From contig OW818681.1 of NCBI GenBank assembly GCA_942493075.1, forward strand, positions 1,984,001-2,048,000: a DNA stretch of 64,000 bases. Reading direction: 5' to 3'. Made by a program: the position numbers and the translations under genes. Origin of the DNA: JBBQYD01 sp942493075 (lineage in GTDB: Bacteria > Verrucomicrobiota > Verrucomicrobiia > Limisphaerales > UBA8199). Shown piece after piece: positions 16,096 through 25,967 of the stretch (its first letter is position 1; each line of letters starts with the position of its first letter). The notes under the pieces are model-generated. The model had not been told where the DNA came from, did no database searches, and saw only the letters and a list, made by a program, of their open reading frames with translations.

Positions 16096-17067
16096 ATGCT
16101 TTATCCCTTTGTATTCAAGCCCATTCTTAAAGAGCGTGTCTGGGGGGGGCGCAGTCTGGAACAGTTATATCGGAAACCATTGCCACCCGGGGTTCCAGTG
16201 GGAGAAAGCTGGGAAATCACAGATCGTTCGGGCGATGTCAGTGTGATCGCCAACGGCCCCCTCGCTGGCAAAGACCTGCGTTGGCTAATGGAACAGCACG
16301 GGAGTGAATTGCTCGGCAACGCCCATAGTTTGAATGGGAGATTCCCTCTGCTGATCAAAATACTCGACGCTAGAGATAAGCTGTCTCTCCAGGTTCATCC
16401 GCCTGCCAGCAAGGCAAGTGCATTGGGCGGAGAGCCTAAGACTGAGATGTGGTACATCACGGATGCTGCTCCTTCCTCCGAGCTATATGTCGGACTAAAA
16501 CAAGGCGTCACACGAGATCAGTTTGCCAGCAAGATTGCTGATAACACGGTAGCGGATTGCTTCCATCGGGTGCCCATTCGGAAGGGCGATGCGATGTTTC
16601 TGCCGAGCGGCAGGGTGCATGCCATTGGAGCCGGATTGGTGATTTTTGAAATCCAACAGAACTCTGATACTACGTACCGGGTGTTCGATTGGAACCGTGT
16701 TGGATTGGATGGAAAACCACGCGAGCTACATGTTCCGGAATCGATGACAAGCATCGATTTCGCTGATTTTGAGCCCTCCCTGGCGAGCGCCCAGCCGGTT
16801 AAGGAAGGGCTATTCGTCCAGCGTGAGCTCGTTGCTGATCCGTTGTTTAACGTTCGCAGCTATTCTGCTGAAGTGTCCGCAGAGCTGGAGCTTGCACATG
16901 GAACTATGCAAATCATAGGCGTAGTGGAAGGCTCTGTGAACTTGAGCAGTAGCTCTCTCGAAACACCACTCTCACCCGGGCAGTTTTGCCTGGTGCCAGC
17001 GGCATCAACCAAAGTGGTCCTTGGCGCCAGCAAAGGCGCAGTGTTTCTCCTTTCAACGGCAGGCTAG
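16096..17067 (+). CDS. manA: Type I mannose-6-phosphate isomerase
   Basis: A 323-residue short-form (Bacillus-type) phosphomannose isomerase, a cupin zinc enzyme interconverting mannose-6-phosphate and fructose-6-phosphate. It opens with FKPILKERVWGGRSLEQLY. Metal ligands are visible in LQVHPPA (about residue 98), in KTEMWY (Glu, about 115) and in RVHAIGAG (His, about 176). Substrate-binding QQNSDTTYRVFDWNR follows at about residue 190. The C-terminal cupin half is shorter than in the E. coli enzyme, as normal for this class. It lies close behind accA, possibly co-transcribed, and feeds GDP-mannose or glycan synthesis. Confidence 0.93.
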   Translation: MLYPFVFKPILKERVWGGRSLEQLYRKPLPPGVPVGESWEITDRSGDVSVIANGPLAGKDLRWLMEQHGSELLGNAHSLNGRFPLLIKILDARDKLSLQVHPPASKASALGGEPKTEMWYITDAAPSSELYVGLKQGVTRDQFASKIADNTVADCFHRVPIRKGDAMFLPSGRVHAIGAGLVIFEIQQNSDTTYRVFDWNRVGLDGKPRELHVPESMTSIDFADFEPSLASAQPVKEGLFVQRELVADPLFNVRSYSAEVSAELELAHGTMQIIGVVEGSVNLSSSSLETPLSPGQFCLVPAASTKVVLGASKGAVFLLSTAG

Positions 17068-17219
17068 ATTGATCCGGCCATGAGGGCCGTAGGCTAGGGC
17101 TCGAATTAGGCGTCCGATCGCTGCATTCCATGCTGCGTTCAGCCACGCCCGGCAATTCTTGCCCTTTGTTCGATAGGTCATACCAGGTACTAAACCTGCT
17201 CCCGGACAACCGAGTGCGC

Positions 17220-18800
17220 ATGCTAAAAGAACTGAAACGTATCCCCTCCCATGGCCATTGCTTGCTTCGAATTGGACCGGCAGTCCTTTATTTAGTGCTA
17301 AGCGTCACACTGACGCCTGTCCAGAGTTCCCCGGCCCCCATCGGGAGCACAAGTGCCTTCACACCCAGTCCAAGGGTAATGACCCTCGAAGAGTGCCTGG
17401 CTGAGGCAATGCAGAACAGCCATCGGCGTCCCGCGTCCCGCTTTGCCGTGGCTATGGCGGAGGCCCAGCATCGGCAGGCTTTGGCGGGCTATTGGCCCCA
17501 ACTGAGCGCGAAGGTGGCTTTCCAAAGAATGGATGAGTCTCCAAACTTTCTGTTTCCAGGTTTCTCAATACCAGTCCCAGGTCAGACCATCAATGTGCCT
17601 GCGGGGGTCTCCGTCGTGACAGTGCCCGCGGGGGTCCTCGGGCCCTCAGAGGTGCTGCTCCCGGTGAGCACTCCAGCCCAAAGCCTTACGGTAGATGGCC
17701 AACAGATGCCCGTGCCGTCGCAGAATGTGAAGTTGATGGATCCGGACTCGCTGGTTGGTTCGCTTAACCTGACCTGGCTGCTGTATGATGGCGGTATGCG
17801 CAAGGGCTTCCGGGATCAGTCCAGAGGCTTGGTAGATATGATGAAGGAGGAGGCAAGACGAACGGACCTGGAGATCGCCGATAGCGTAAAGCGGCTCTAT
17901 TATGGTTGTGTTCTAGCACATCAGCTCTATCAGATTGGGGAAGATACCCTGGCCCGCATGGAAACAACGCTGCGCCTGACTGAAACGATGTATAAGGAAG
18001 GCTCGGGACGTGTGAAGAAGACCGATTTTCTGGACAATAAGGTAATGGTCGAATCGCTGCGATCCATGCTGGCCATGCTGGAGAAGAATGAGGTTATGGC
18101 GCAGGCGGCACTCGCTAACACGATGGGCATGCCATGGAATGCCGGCGTGAAACCTGCCGATCAAAGCCTGCCATTCTCCCCGCTCGCTGCAAATTTAGAC
18201 GCGATGGTTGGAACAGCGTATCGCTTCAACCCAGACTGGGCTAAGATCGAGGCTGGAATCCGGGCTGCAGAAGGCGCCGTGCGAACTGGTAAGAGCGAAT
18301 ACTTTCCAAAAGTGGCTCTGACTGGCGAATTGCACAAATGGTACAACGACTATGATGCAGGGATTGCAACGGCGCGCAATAAGACCGGGTGGACGGTGGG
18401 GATTGGGGCTGAGATACCGCTCTTTAGTGGGTTCAGCACGCGGAACAAGGTCGCCGAAACTCGCGCTCAGGTGGCCAGGATCAAGGAGGAACAATTGCTT
18501 CTAAAGGAAGGGCTGGGTCTGCAGATTAAAGATCTTTTCCTGGGGTTGCACGCCGCGCAGAAATCCTATCAGGCGACCCTCGACGCTCTTAAAGCTGCTG
18601 AAGAGAACCGGGATCTGAATACCCGGGCCTACCAGAACGAACTGGTTGAAACAGAGAAAGTCATTAGGGCTCAACTCGTGGAGGCGGTCATGGCTGCCCA
18701 GCACTTTAAAGTTCAATACGATCACTTAGCTCTGCAATCTCAGCTCAACCTGGTGGTGGGCACGGAGATTCTCAGGCAGTTCCAACATACACGCAAATAG
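17220..18800 (+). CDS. TolC-family outer membrane efflux protein
   Basis: Counted from ATG 17220 the protein has 526 residues with a signal sequence (IGPAVLYLVLSVTLTPVQS). It is an OEP/TolC fold: two repeats of long helices and beta strands, starting at MTLEECLAEAMQNS. The outer-membrane strand regions include LNLTWLLYDGGMRKGF (about residue 182) and VGIGAEIPLFSGFSTRNK (about 395), the usual LxWxLFdgG-type motif in both halves. It would be the outer-membrane channel for a tripartite efflux or type I secretion pump. No inner-membrane pump or adaptor is adjacent; a series of sensor kinases follows, starting 23 bases after the stop. Confidence 0.88.
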   Translation: MLKELKRIPSHGHCLLRIGPAVLYLVLSVTLTPVQSSPAPIGSTSAFTPSPRVMTLEECLAEAMQNSHRRPASRFAVAMAEAQHRQALAGYWPQLSAKVAFQRMDESPNFLFPGFSIPVPGQTINVPAGVSVVTVPAGVLGPSEVLLPVSTPAQSLTVDGQQMPVPSQNVKLMDPDSLVGSLNLTWLLYDGGMRKGFRDQSRGLVDMMKEEARRTDLEIADSVKRLYYGCVLAHQLYQIGEDTLARMETTLRLTETMYKEGSGRVKKTDFLDNKVMVESLRSMLAMLEKNEVMAQAALANTMGMPWNAGVKPADQSLPFSPLAANLDAMVGTAYRFNPDWAKIEAGIRAAEGAVRTGKSEYFPKVALTGELHKWYNDYDAGIATARNKTGWTVGIGAEIPLFSGFSTRNKVAETRAQVARIKEEQLLLKEGLGLQIKDLFLGLHAAQKSYQATLDALKAAEENRDLNTRAYQNELVETEKVIRAQLVEAVMAAQHFKVQYDHLALQSQLNLVVGTEILRQFQHTRK

Positions 18801-18823
18801 ATATTCGCAACCGCGGGCAGGGA

Positions 18824-21022
18824 ATGAACGAACTTGACCATCGCCTGGCCGACATGGCCAGACGGCATCTCGGCCAGATCGAGGGCTTGCCAGCCAGTTG
18901 GATGTCGTTTCTGTCAGAGGCGAGCCAGCTTTATCGGGCTGAGGCGGAAGTAGCGTTGCGCGAGAGTGAGGAAAGGTTGCGCCTTGCACTCAAAGCCGCC
19001 AATCAACGGTTATACGATTTGAACGTCAAGACGGGCGAAGCTGCCGTCATTCCCATCGATGTCTCCGATTCGGCCTATCCGCCGATGACTGTTCACGAGA
19101 CGCATCCCTGGTGGCAGGACAGAATTCACCCGGACGATGTGGAAGTCGTTCGCAAGGCTTACGCGGAGTGCCTCGCAGGGCGAAGCTCCGAGTATCGCGT
19201 GGAGTTTCGGAGACTTGTTGCGAAGGATGAGTGGAAATGGATTCTATCAGTCGGCCGGATTGTGGCGCATGATGAGGATGGCAAACCGCTCAGGCTGGTG
19301 GGCACACACACGGACATCACCGCCCGGAAGGAAGCCGAGCAGACGATTATTGAGGCGCGGAAGCAACTTGAGATGAGGGTGGCTGAACGCACCCGCCAGC
19401 TTAGCGAGGTAAACGCATCCTTGCGCGAGAGTGAAGCTCGATCCAGGAGCATTCTGGAAAATGTCCAGGCGGGCATTCTCGTGGTCGATCCGCAAACGCG
19501 GGAAGTATTGGAGGCCAACCCCGTGGCCTTGGCCCTGTTGGGTCGCTCTTCCGCGGAAGTTATTGGCCGCCCTTGCCATGGCGCGATTTGTCCCGCACCG
19601 GCGAACACCTGTCCCGTGCTTGACCAAGGCAAAGGCATTCGGAATTGTGAGTGTGTGATCCTGGATGCTAATGGGGCCATCATCCCGGTGCTCAAAACCG
19701 TCGTGCAGATCACGCTGAACGGCCGGGAAGTCCTGCTGGAAAGCTTCGTGGACATCACGGAACGGAAACGAGCCCAAACTGAGCTGGAACAAGCAAAGCT
19801 GGCTGCGGAAGCCGCCAGCAACGCCAAGTCCCGATTCCTGGCGGTAATGAGCCACGAAATTCGAACTCCGCTCAACGGAGTGACTGGAGTGTTGCGATTG
19901 CTTGAGCAGGAGGATTTGCCACCAAAACAAAAGCGGTGGGTTGAGATGGCCGGGCAGTCAGCAGTCGCGCTTCTCAAAATATTGAATGAGGTCCTCGACT
20001 TCTCCAAAGTCGAAGCTGGAAAAGTCGAGTTGCGTGTTACAGGAACCAATCTGCATACGGCTATCAACGGAGCAACCCGCACGTACCTGGCGCAAGCCAC
20101 GACCAAGGGGCTGGTTGGGAGTGTTGACATTGCCCCAGATGTTCCTCAGATGGCCGAGCTCGATGAAGAACGGTTAAGCCAGATTTTGGGCAACCTCCTG
20201 AGCAATGCCATTAAGTTTACCGATCAAGGCTCGATTCGCGTGCGGGTTAGCCTGTGCGCGCGGGAGATGGGTGTGGAGCGGCTTCGTTTTGAAGTAACGG
20301 ACACCGGGCCTGGAATCAGCCAGGAGGGACAACAATTCTTGTTCCAGCCTTTCTCGCAAGTGGATGATTCGACGACTCGCCGCCACGGCGGAACAGGTCT
20401 GGGCCTGGTGATTTGCAGGCAGTTTGTGGAATTGATGGGAGGAGCCATTGGGGTGCAAACTTTGTTAGGAAAGGGAAGCACTTTTTGGTTCGAAATTCCT
20501 ATTAAGCTGGCATCGCCTAAAGCCGCGCCAGCTCGCCCGGATATTGTCGCGCCACTTCGCCGTCGCAGGCATAGCCGGCCTGGTATTCGTGTGCTCCTGG
20601 CCGAGGACAATGAGATTAACCAGGAGTTGGCACGGGCGATGATTCAGTTCGCTGGGTATGGTTGTGATTGCGTGATCAACGGGCAGCAGGCGGTCACTGC
20701 CGCTTTGACAGGGAAATACTCCCTGGTCTTCATGGACTGCATGATGCCCACAATGGACGGATACGAGGCCACCCGCCACATCCGGAAAACATCGGGCTCA
20801 GTGCCGGATGAGCAACGTGCCCGTTTGCCAATCATCGCCATGACAGCGAATGCCATGGATGGAGATCGGGAGAAATGTCTCGCCGCGGGCATGGACGATT
20901 ACCTTAGCAAGCCGCTTGATCCGGTTCTGGTGGCTGCTATGCTCGAGCGCTGGATTCGAACTGATGGTGACGAAATCTCCGAAGGAACGCGCCTCGAAAA
21001 CCGGCCATATAGATCGGAATGA
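18824..21022 (+). CDS. Cytoplasmic PAS-PAS hybrid histidine kinase
   Basis: A 732-residue protein with no membrane segment. Order: short N-terminal helix region; PAS_3 with PAC (about 55-170, ending VGTHTDITARKEAE); a coiled coil (IIEARKQLEMRVAERTRQL); a second PAS (about 205-315) with a Cys-rich insert (CHGAICPAPANTCPVL, then CEC); HisKA with His344 in VMSHEIRTPLNG; HATPase with N box LGNLLSNAIKFTD, G1 DTGPGIS and G2 GGTGLGL; and a receiver with Asp638 in FMDCMMPTMDGYE. No HPt is present, so an external one or the HPt at the end of the kinase at 25964 may receive phosphate. The second PAS resembles that of the next gene, implying duplication. The cysteines could bind a metal or sense redox; that is inference. 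Confidence 0.93.
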   Translation: MNELDHRLADMARRHLGQIEGLPASWMSFLSEASQLYRAEAEVALRESEERLRLALKAANQRLYDLNVKTGEAAVIPIDVSDSAYPPMTVHETHPWWQDRIHPDDVEVVRKAYAECLAGRSSEYRVEFRRLVAKDEWKWILSVGRIVAHDEDGKPLRLVGTHTDITARKEAEQTIIEARKQLEMRVAERTRQLSEVNASLRESEARSRSILENVQAGILVVDPQTREVLEANPVALALLGRSSAEVIGRPCHGAICPAPANTCPVLDQGKGIRNCECVILDANGAIIPVLKTVVQITLNGREVLLESFVDITERKRAQTELEQAKLAAEAASNAKSRFLAVMSHEIRTPLNGVTGVLRLLEQEDLPPKQKRWVEMAGQSAVALLKILNEVLDFSKVEAGKVELRVTGTNLHTAINGATRTYLAQATTKGLVGSVDIAPDVPQMAELDEERLSQILGNLLSNAIKFTDQGSIRVRVSLCAREMGVERLRFEVTDTGPGISQEGQQFLFQPFSQVDDSTTRRHGGTGLGLVICRQFVELMGGAIGVQTLLGKGSTFWFEIPIKLASPKAAPARPDIVAPLRRRRHSRPGIRVLLAEDNEINQELARAMIQFAGYGCDCVINGQQAVTAALTGKYSLVFMDCMMPTMDGYEATRHIRKTSGSVPDEQRARLPIIAMTANAMDGDREKCLAAGMDDYLSKPLDPVLVAAMLERWIRTDGDEISEGTRLENRPYRSE

Positions 21023-21033
21023 GCATTTGAGGT

Positions 21034-24000
21034 ATGAACCTCCTGACGAAAACATTGAATCCTGGGTGCCGATTGGCGATAGCCTGGCGCTGGGTCATGT
21101 TTTTTAGTCTGGCTCTCACGGTGTTCCTTCCAGCGCGTCTCTTGGGTCAGGACAACGCGGCTCCTCCGTCCACTTCCCGTCCCTCCATCCCGCTGCTTAC
21201 GAACCTGGATCAGGCTTTGGGACTCTCCCTGGCGGATGCCCGGCGGGGATGCCGCGTGCGGGCCTCTGCAACGGTGACGTACTGCCACCCCCAGTGGGGT
21301 ATGTTTTTTATCATAGGCGAGCGGCTGGGAACCTACGTGGGCATCTCCCCGAGCACGCCAGCAATGCAGGTGGGTGATGAGGTGTTGGTCGATGGCAGCA
21401 TCTCCGCTGAGCGCGGATACGCAGAGTTGCTCGTGGATAGCTTGAAGCCCACCGGACAGCGTCGGAGATTGGCCCCCAAGCCGTTGAGTACAGCACAGAT
21501 TCTGAGTGGGGAGGCATCTTGCCAGTGGGTTGCCATTGAGGGCAAGGTCTTGGCTGCCTATGGCAAGGATGGACGCGGAGTGCTCCGTCTCGGGGTCGGA
21601 ACTACGAATCTGGGTTTGGTGGTTCTCAAAGGCAATCATGAGAAGTTTCGAGGCTGGATGGATGCTCAGATCCGGGTCGAAGGCGTCGTCTCCATTCAAC
21701 ACAATGTCAATGGGAAGATTATTGATGTGGCAATCCTGGCCCAGGACCAGAGCCAGGTAAGAATCTTGCAACCAGCCAAGGTAAACGTCCTCAACATCCC
21801 TTTAACACCGATTCGTGGTTTGCGAATGCCGTTACCAGGGCGGCCTGAGCAACGTGTGCACTTGCAGGGCGTCCTGGAACAGGTGCAGTCCAACTCCGTG
21901 GTATGGCTGCGTGATCAAACCGCCGCCGTGAAGGTTCGTTGTTCGTTCCCAACCCAGGAACGCGTAAACGCTCAGGTCGAAGTTCTCGGCTATCCAGCAT
22001 TTGAATCGGGCGAGTTATTGGTCCGGGACGGAGTTGTGCTGCCAGTCACTGTTTCTATCACTCCGGGAAGTGCGATGATGCCTGAGGCTCCTTCACAGTC
22101 AGATTCGCTTCCCGTGCTGACAACCGCCAGAGATGTCCATGCGCTCAGCCGCAGCGAAGCTGCTCGCGGGTACCCGGTTCGTTTCCAGGGAGTGGTTACT
22201 TACAGTGATCCCGCGTGGTGGATGGTGTATGTGCAGGATCTCACTGATGCGATTTTTGTCGCGCCACTTACCAGCCGGATTGAGCTAAAGCCCGGGCAGA
22301 AGGTGCTTGTTGAGGGTATGAGTGCTGCAGGGGACTTCGCTCCCACCGTTACTCGCGCCACGTTTCAAGTTCTAGCAGAAGGTGAGTTGCCCAAACCGCA
22401 TGCGGTCCCCTTGGATGATCTTCTCACCGGCCAATATGACTGTGCTCTGGTAAGCCTCAAGGGAGTGGTGCAGGCGGTGACTCAGGATGATGGACGAGCG
22501 ATGCTCTACCTGCGCACTGGGTACCGCCGAGTTACCGCAATCCTGGCGCCCAGTGTGCCCGTTCTGGATGCCGAAAAGTTGCTCGATGCGCGAGTTACGC
22601 TCCATGGCACGGTAGGCGTGTTGCTGAACCGTGGCGGGCAATTGATTGGTGTGCGATTGCACGTGCCCAACCTGGAGGCTATTCAGGTGGATGAGCCTCC
22701 GCCAAAGGATTTTTTCGACCTCGAGCCCTCGCTCATTGGCAGTTTGCTCCATTACCGCGCTGGGGAGGACTCCACCAGGAGAACCAAGGTAGCTGGAATC
22801 ATTACCAGTGCCGGTATGGATAGTATTAGTGTGCAGGACGCCACTGGTGGAATGATCGTCCGTGCCGAAGCTACACCTCCGCAGATGAAGGTAGGTACGC
22901 TCGTTGAGGTAGCTGGGTACCCGATGATGGGAGATTTTTCGGCTACCCTGGCAGACGCGAGATTGCGCGTTATCGGCCGTGGCCTGGAGGTGATCGCGAC
23001 GAACACCACTGCCCAGGAGGTTTTGAGCCTGGCTCATGCTTCAGAGTTGGTGTGCATTCCCGCGCGCCTGCTCGAGGACGCTGATCTTCATCCCGGAATG
23101 GCGCTTCTACTCCAATCTGGCCCAGTGCTTTTTCAGGCCGTGCTGCCAGCCGATTTGACAGACCAGAAGTCCAGACGCCTGCACGCAGGCACCCTGGTCA
23201 AAGTCACGGGCGTATGTCACTTGCAGGGCGGCCTGGGTGGGCAGCCGGGTTCGTTTCGTTTGATCATGCGGCGCGGGGCGGATTTGCAGATCACGGCACG
23301 ACCTCCCTGGTGGACACTTCGCCGAATGGGCTGGGGCCTGGCAGCGGTGGCTATAGCCGGTTTGCTGGCGTTGACCTGGGGACTTCTGCTTTCGAAGAAG
23401 AATCGGTTGCTAAAGGAGAGCGAGGACCGCGCGCGGCACATTCTCAATCATGTCCAAGCCGGCATATTGGTGTTGGACGCCCAAACCTGCGAGGTCATAG
23501 AGGCCAACCCGGTTGCATTGTCGCTGTTAAAGCGAGAGCGGGAGGAAGTTGTTGGCCAAGTCTGCCACAAATTCATTACCAATCTTCAGGAGACCGAATC
23601 CCCCGGAGGAGAACCGTTGACGGGGGAAAGCCAGACCCGACAGTTGATACGTGCGGACGGCTTGCAGGTGCCCGTGCATCAAACCCTGGTTGAAGCACGC
23701 CTCGACGGACGGCGCGTGCTTTTGGCCAGCTTCGTGGATATCACCGCCCGTAAGCAGATGGAGGCGGAGTTGGAGCGGGCAAAGTCATCCGCGGAAGCGG
23801 CCAGCAACGCCAAATCGCGGTTTCTTGCCATGATGAGCCACGAGATTCGCACACCGCTTAACGGGGTAACCGGTATGCTGCATCTCCTGTTGCTCAATCA
23901 TCCCACGTTGCAGCAGCGCCATCTCATCAGCCTGGCCCAGACTTCCGCGGAGACGTTGCTTCGTGTCATCAACGATATTCTTGATTTTTCCAAGATCGAA

Positions 24001-25005
24001 GCCGGCAAACTTGATCTGCGCATCGCTCCCGTTGACTTGCGTGAGACGATTCACAAGACCTCAAGCGTTCAGAGTCAGCGTGCAATAGGCAAAGGTCTCT
24101 CGTGGAACTTGTTTGTGGACCCGTCGATTCCCCAGCTAGTCGAGACCGACGCCGATCGGTTAGCGCAGATATTGGGAAACTTGCTCGGGAATGCTATCAA
24201 GTTTACGGACACCGGCAGCGTTGGCCTGAGGGTGGCCGTCGCAGGGGAGCCGGGCGCGACCACCCGTGTCGCGTTTGAAGTTAGCGATACTGGCCCCGGG
24301 ATGACGAGTGATCAGCAGCAGCGGCTGTTCACTCCGTTCACTCAGATAGATAATTTGAGTACGCGGCGTCATGATGGCACCGGCCTCGGCTTGGGCATTT
24401 GCAGGCATCTGGTTGAGTTGCTGGGCGGGACGATTGGCGTCCGGAGCCAGGCGGGGATGGGAAGCGTGTTCTCGTTTGAACTGCCGTTTCGAGTCGTTAA
24501 GGCGCAAACAAACTTACCCCTCGATCCAGCACCCGAAACGACACCAGACACAGCCCCTGTTCACCTGGGAGATCACCGGGTCCTCCTGGCTGAAGACAAC
24601 GAAATCAACCAGGAACTTGCGCGCGAATTGATACGTCTCGCCGGCTGCGAGTGCGATTGCGTCAACAATGGTCGCGAGGCGCTGCGCGCACTCGAAAGCG
24701 GCCGTTACTCCATGGTTTTCATGGATTGTATGATGCCCGACATGGACGGCTATACCGCTACGCAGATCGTCCGATCAGAAGAGACCAAACGCGGTGCTGG
24801 CCGGTTGCCAATTGTGGCGATGACCGCGAATGCAATGGCAGGCGATCGAGAGGCATGTCTGGCCGCGGGCATGGACGATTACCTGAGCAAGCCCCTGGAT
24901 CCTGCAAGTGTTACGATGATGTTGCAGCGTTGGCTGCCTCCCACCGTTGAATCCGCCGATGCACCGTCCACTCCGAATTCCCGGCGAATGGAAGACCGCA
25001 GATGA
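21034..25005 (+). CDS. Very large hybrid histidine kinase with exported repeat domain
   Basis: 1323 residues. An N-terminal signal/anchor (FFSLALTVFLPARLLGQ) leads to a periplasmic part of about 720 residues. This is made of repeated beta-rich units, each with a motif like GYPVRFQGVVTYSDPAWWM followed by a VYVQDLTDAIFVAP-type strand pair; at least four units can be seen (near residues 65, 280, 370 and 580). They resemble OB-like folds seen in verrucomicrobial and acidobacterial sensors. A transmembrane helix follows at about 765-787 (GLAAVAIAGLLALTWGLLLS), then PAS, HisKA (His936, MMSHEIRTPLNG), HATPase (DTGPGMT, GTGLGLG) and a receiver (Asp1231, FMDCMMPDMDG). Ligand unknown; a cell-wall or polysaccharide cue is a guess. 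Its stop overlaps the next gene by ATGA. Confidence 0.92.
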   Translation: MNLLTKTLNPGCRLAIAWRWVMFFSLALTVFLPARLLGQDNAAPPSTSRPSIPLLTNLDQALGLSLADARRGCRVRASATVTYCHPQWGMFFIIGERLGTYVGISPSTPAMQVGDEVLVDGSISAERGYAELLVDSLKPTGQRRRLAPKPLSTAQILSGEASCQWVAIEGKVLAAYGKDGRGVLRLGVGTTNLGLVVLKGNHEKFRGWMDAQIRVEGVVSIQHNVNGKIIDVAILAQDQSQVRILQPAKVNVLNIPLTPIRGLRMPLPGRPEQRVHLQGVLEQVQSNSVVWLRDQTAAVKVRCSFPTQERVNAQVEVLGYPAFESGELLVRDGVVLPVTVSITPGSAMMPEAPSQSDSLPVLTTARDVHALSRSEAARGYPVRFQGVVTYSDPAWWMVYVQDLTDAIFVAPLTSRIELKPGQKVLVEGMSAAGDFAPTVTRATFQVLAEGELPKPHAVPLDDLLTGQYDCALVSLKGVVQAVTQDDGRAMLYLRTGYRRVTAILAPSVPVLDAEKLLDARVTLHGTVGVLLNRGGQLIGVRLHVPNLEAIQVDEPPPKDFFDLEPSLIGSLLHYRAGEDSTRRTKVAGIITSAGMDSISVQDATGGMIVRAEATPPQMKVGTLVEVAGYPMMGDFSATLADARLRVIGRGLEVIATNTTAQEVLSLAHASELVCIPARLLEDADLHPGMALLLQSGPVLFQAVLPADLTDQKSRRLHAGTLVKVTGVCHLQGGLGGQPGSFRLIMRRGADLQITARPPWWTLRRMGWGLAAVAIAGLLALTWGLLLSKKNRLLKESEDRARHILNHVQAGILVLDAQTCEVIEANPVALSLLKREREEVVGQVCHKFITNLQETESPGGEPLTGESQTRQLIRADGLQVPVHQTLVEARLDGRRVLLASFVDITARKQMEAELERAKSSAEAASNAKSRFLAMMSHEIRTPLNGVTGMLHLLLLNHPTLQQRHLISLAQTSAETLLRVINDILDFSKIEAGKLDLRIAPVDLRETIHKTSSVQSQRAIGKGLSWNLFVDPSIPQLVETDADRLAQILGNLLGNAIKFTDTGSVGLRVAVAGEPGATTRVAFEVSDTGPGMTSDQQQRLFTPFTQIDNLSTRRHDGTGLGLGICRHLVELLGGTIGVRSQAGMGSVFSFELPFRVVKAQTNLPLDPAPETTPDTAPVHLGDHRVLLAEDNEINQELARELIRLAGCECDCVNNGREALRALESGRYSMVFMDCMMPDMDGYTATQIVRSEETKRGAGRLPIVAMTANAMAGDREACLAAGMDDYLSKPLDPASVTMMLQRWLPPTVESADAPSTPNSRRMEDRR

Positions 25006-25967
25006 GGCAGCACGTCTTCACACCGCGCGGAGCATTGCGAACAGGCAATACCTGTGGCTGGATCGCCATCCTGCTCTTCTTTATCTCGTGTTCTTTTGCC
25101 CAAGCCGAAGAAGCCGGCACCAGTTATCGCCCTATCCGGTTTGCATTCACCGCACGCATGTTTACCGACGTCAACGAGAACGACGCCAAGGCATCGGTCA
25201 AGGCGTGGGCGTGGGCTCTGGCCAGCGAGCGACGTGTGGCGATGAGCACAGAACCTATAGTGCTGAGTGGTTTGTCCGATTTGAGCAAAGCCTTAAGCGA
25301 GGAAGCGATCGATGGCGCCGCAGTCACCACTGAGGAGTTTCTCGGGCTGGAACCGGGCTTGGCGGGGACGAATCTCTTTATGTCGTCCTTCCGGGGTGAA
25401 TCTACAGAACAGTACCTTTTGGTGGTTGGCAAGAAGTCGGGCATGTCAAAGCTCGAAGATTTGCGCCAGCGAAAGATCGCAGTGCTTGATGGCCCGCGGG
25501 CTACTCTGGCTCCGTTGTGGCTCGATGTCGCGCTGTTTGAGGCGGGTTTGGGCATGATGACGAATTGTTTCTCCAGCGTCGTTAAGGAATCGAAACTCGT
25601 CCGGGTTGTTTTGCCGGTTTATTTTGGCAATGTGGATGCCTGTCTGGTCACACGTCGCGGCTATGACACCATGTGTGAGCTTAACCCGCAGGTTCGCACA
25701 GCCACGACTATACTGCTCACCTCGCCAGCGATGTTACCCTCGCTCGGTTTTCTAAGACGGAATTATGATCAGCGTGCGCGGGAGGCGTTGATGAGGGCAA
25801 TCCGGGACTTGGAGCACTCCGCTGCGGGCAGGCAGGTGCTGACCTTGTTCCAGAGCGATCAGCTCCGGGAAGGGCAATCGAGCATTTTGCAGAGCGCACG
25901 TGACTTGCTCGCAGCCCATCGGCAAGTCAGTGCCAAACAAGCGAACATGGCTGCGGGAACCAGATGA
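25002..25967 (+). CDS. PhnD-like periplasmic substrate-binding protein
   Basis: A 321-residue exported protein; the signal core is GWIAILLFFISCSFAQA. The body is a type 2 periplasmic binding fold of the PhnD/SsuA kind: strand FAFTARMFTDVNENDAK, hinge DGAAVTTEEFLGL, YLLVVGKKSGMSKLEDLRQRK and the signature KIAVLDGPRATLAPLWLD, then DACLVTRRGYDTMCELNPQ. Such proteins bind phosphonates, phosphate, thiamin analogues or oxidised sulfur compounds. No ABC permease or ATPase is nearby. Instead ATGA overlaps join it to kinases on both sides, so I infer that it delivers a ligand signal to the HAMP kinase that follows rather than feeding a transporter. Confidence 0.82.
   Translation: MRQHVFTPRGALRTGNTCGWIAILLFFISCSFAQAEEAGTSYRPIRFAFTARMFTDVNENDAKASVKAWAWALASERRVAMSTEPIVLSGLSDLSKALSEEAIDGAAVTTEEFLGLEPGLAGTNLFMSSFRGESTEQYLLVVGKKSGMSKLEDLRQRKIAVLDGPRATLAPLWLDVALFEAGLGMMTNCFSSVVKESKLVRVVLPVYFGNVDACLVTRRGYDTMCELNPQVRTATTILLTSPAMLPSLGFLRRNYDQRAREALMRAIRDLEHSAAGRQVLTLFQSDQLREGQSSILQSARDLLAAHRQVSAKQANMAAGTR

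Noticed and set aside
17068..17219. Hairpin CGGCC-ATGAG-GGCCG after manA as a terminator
   Set aside because: No T-run follows, so I do not call it.
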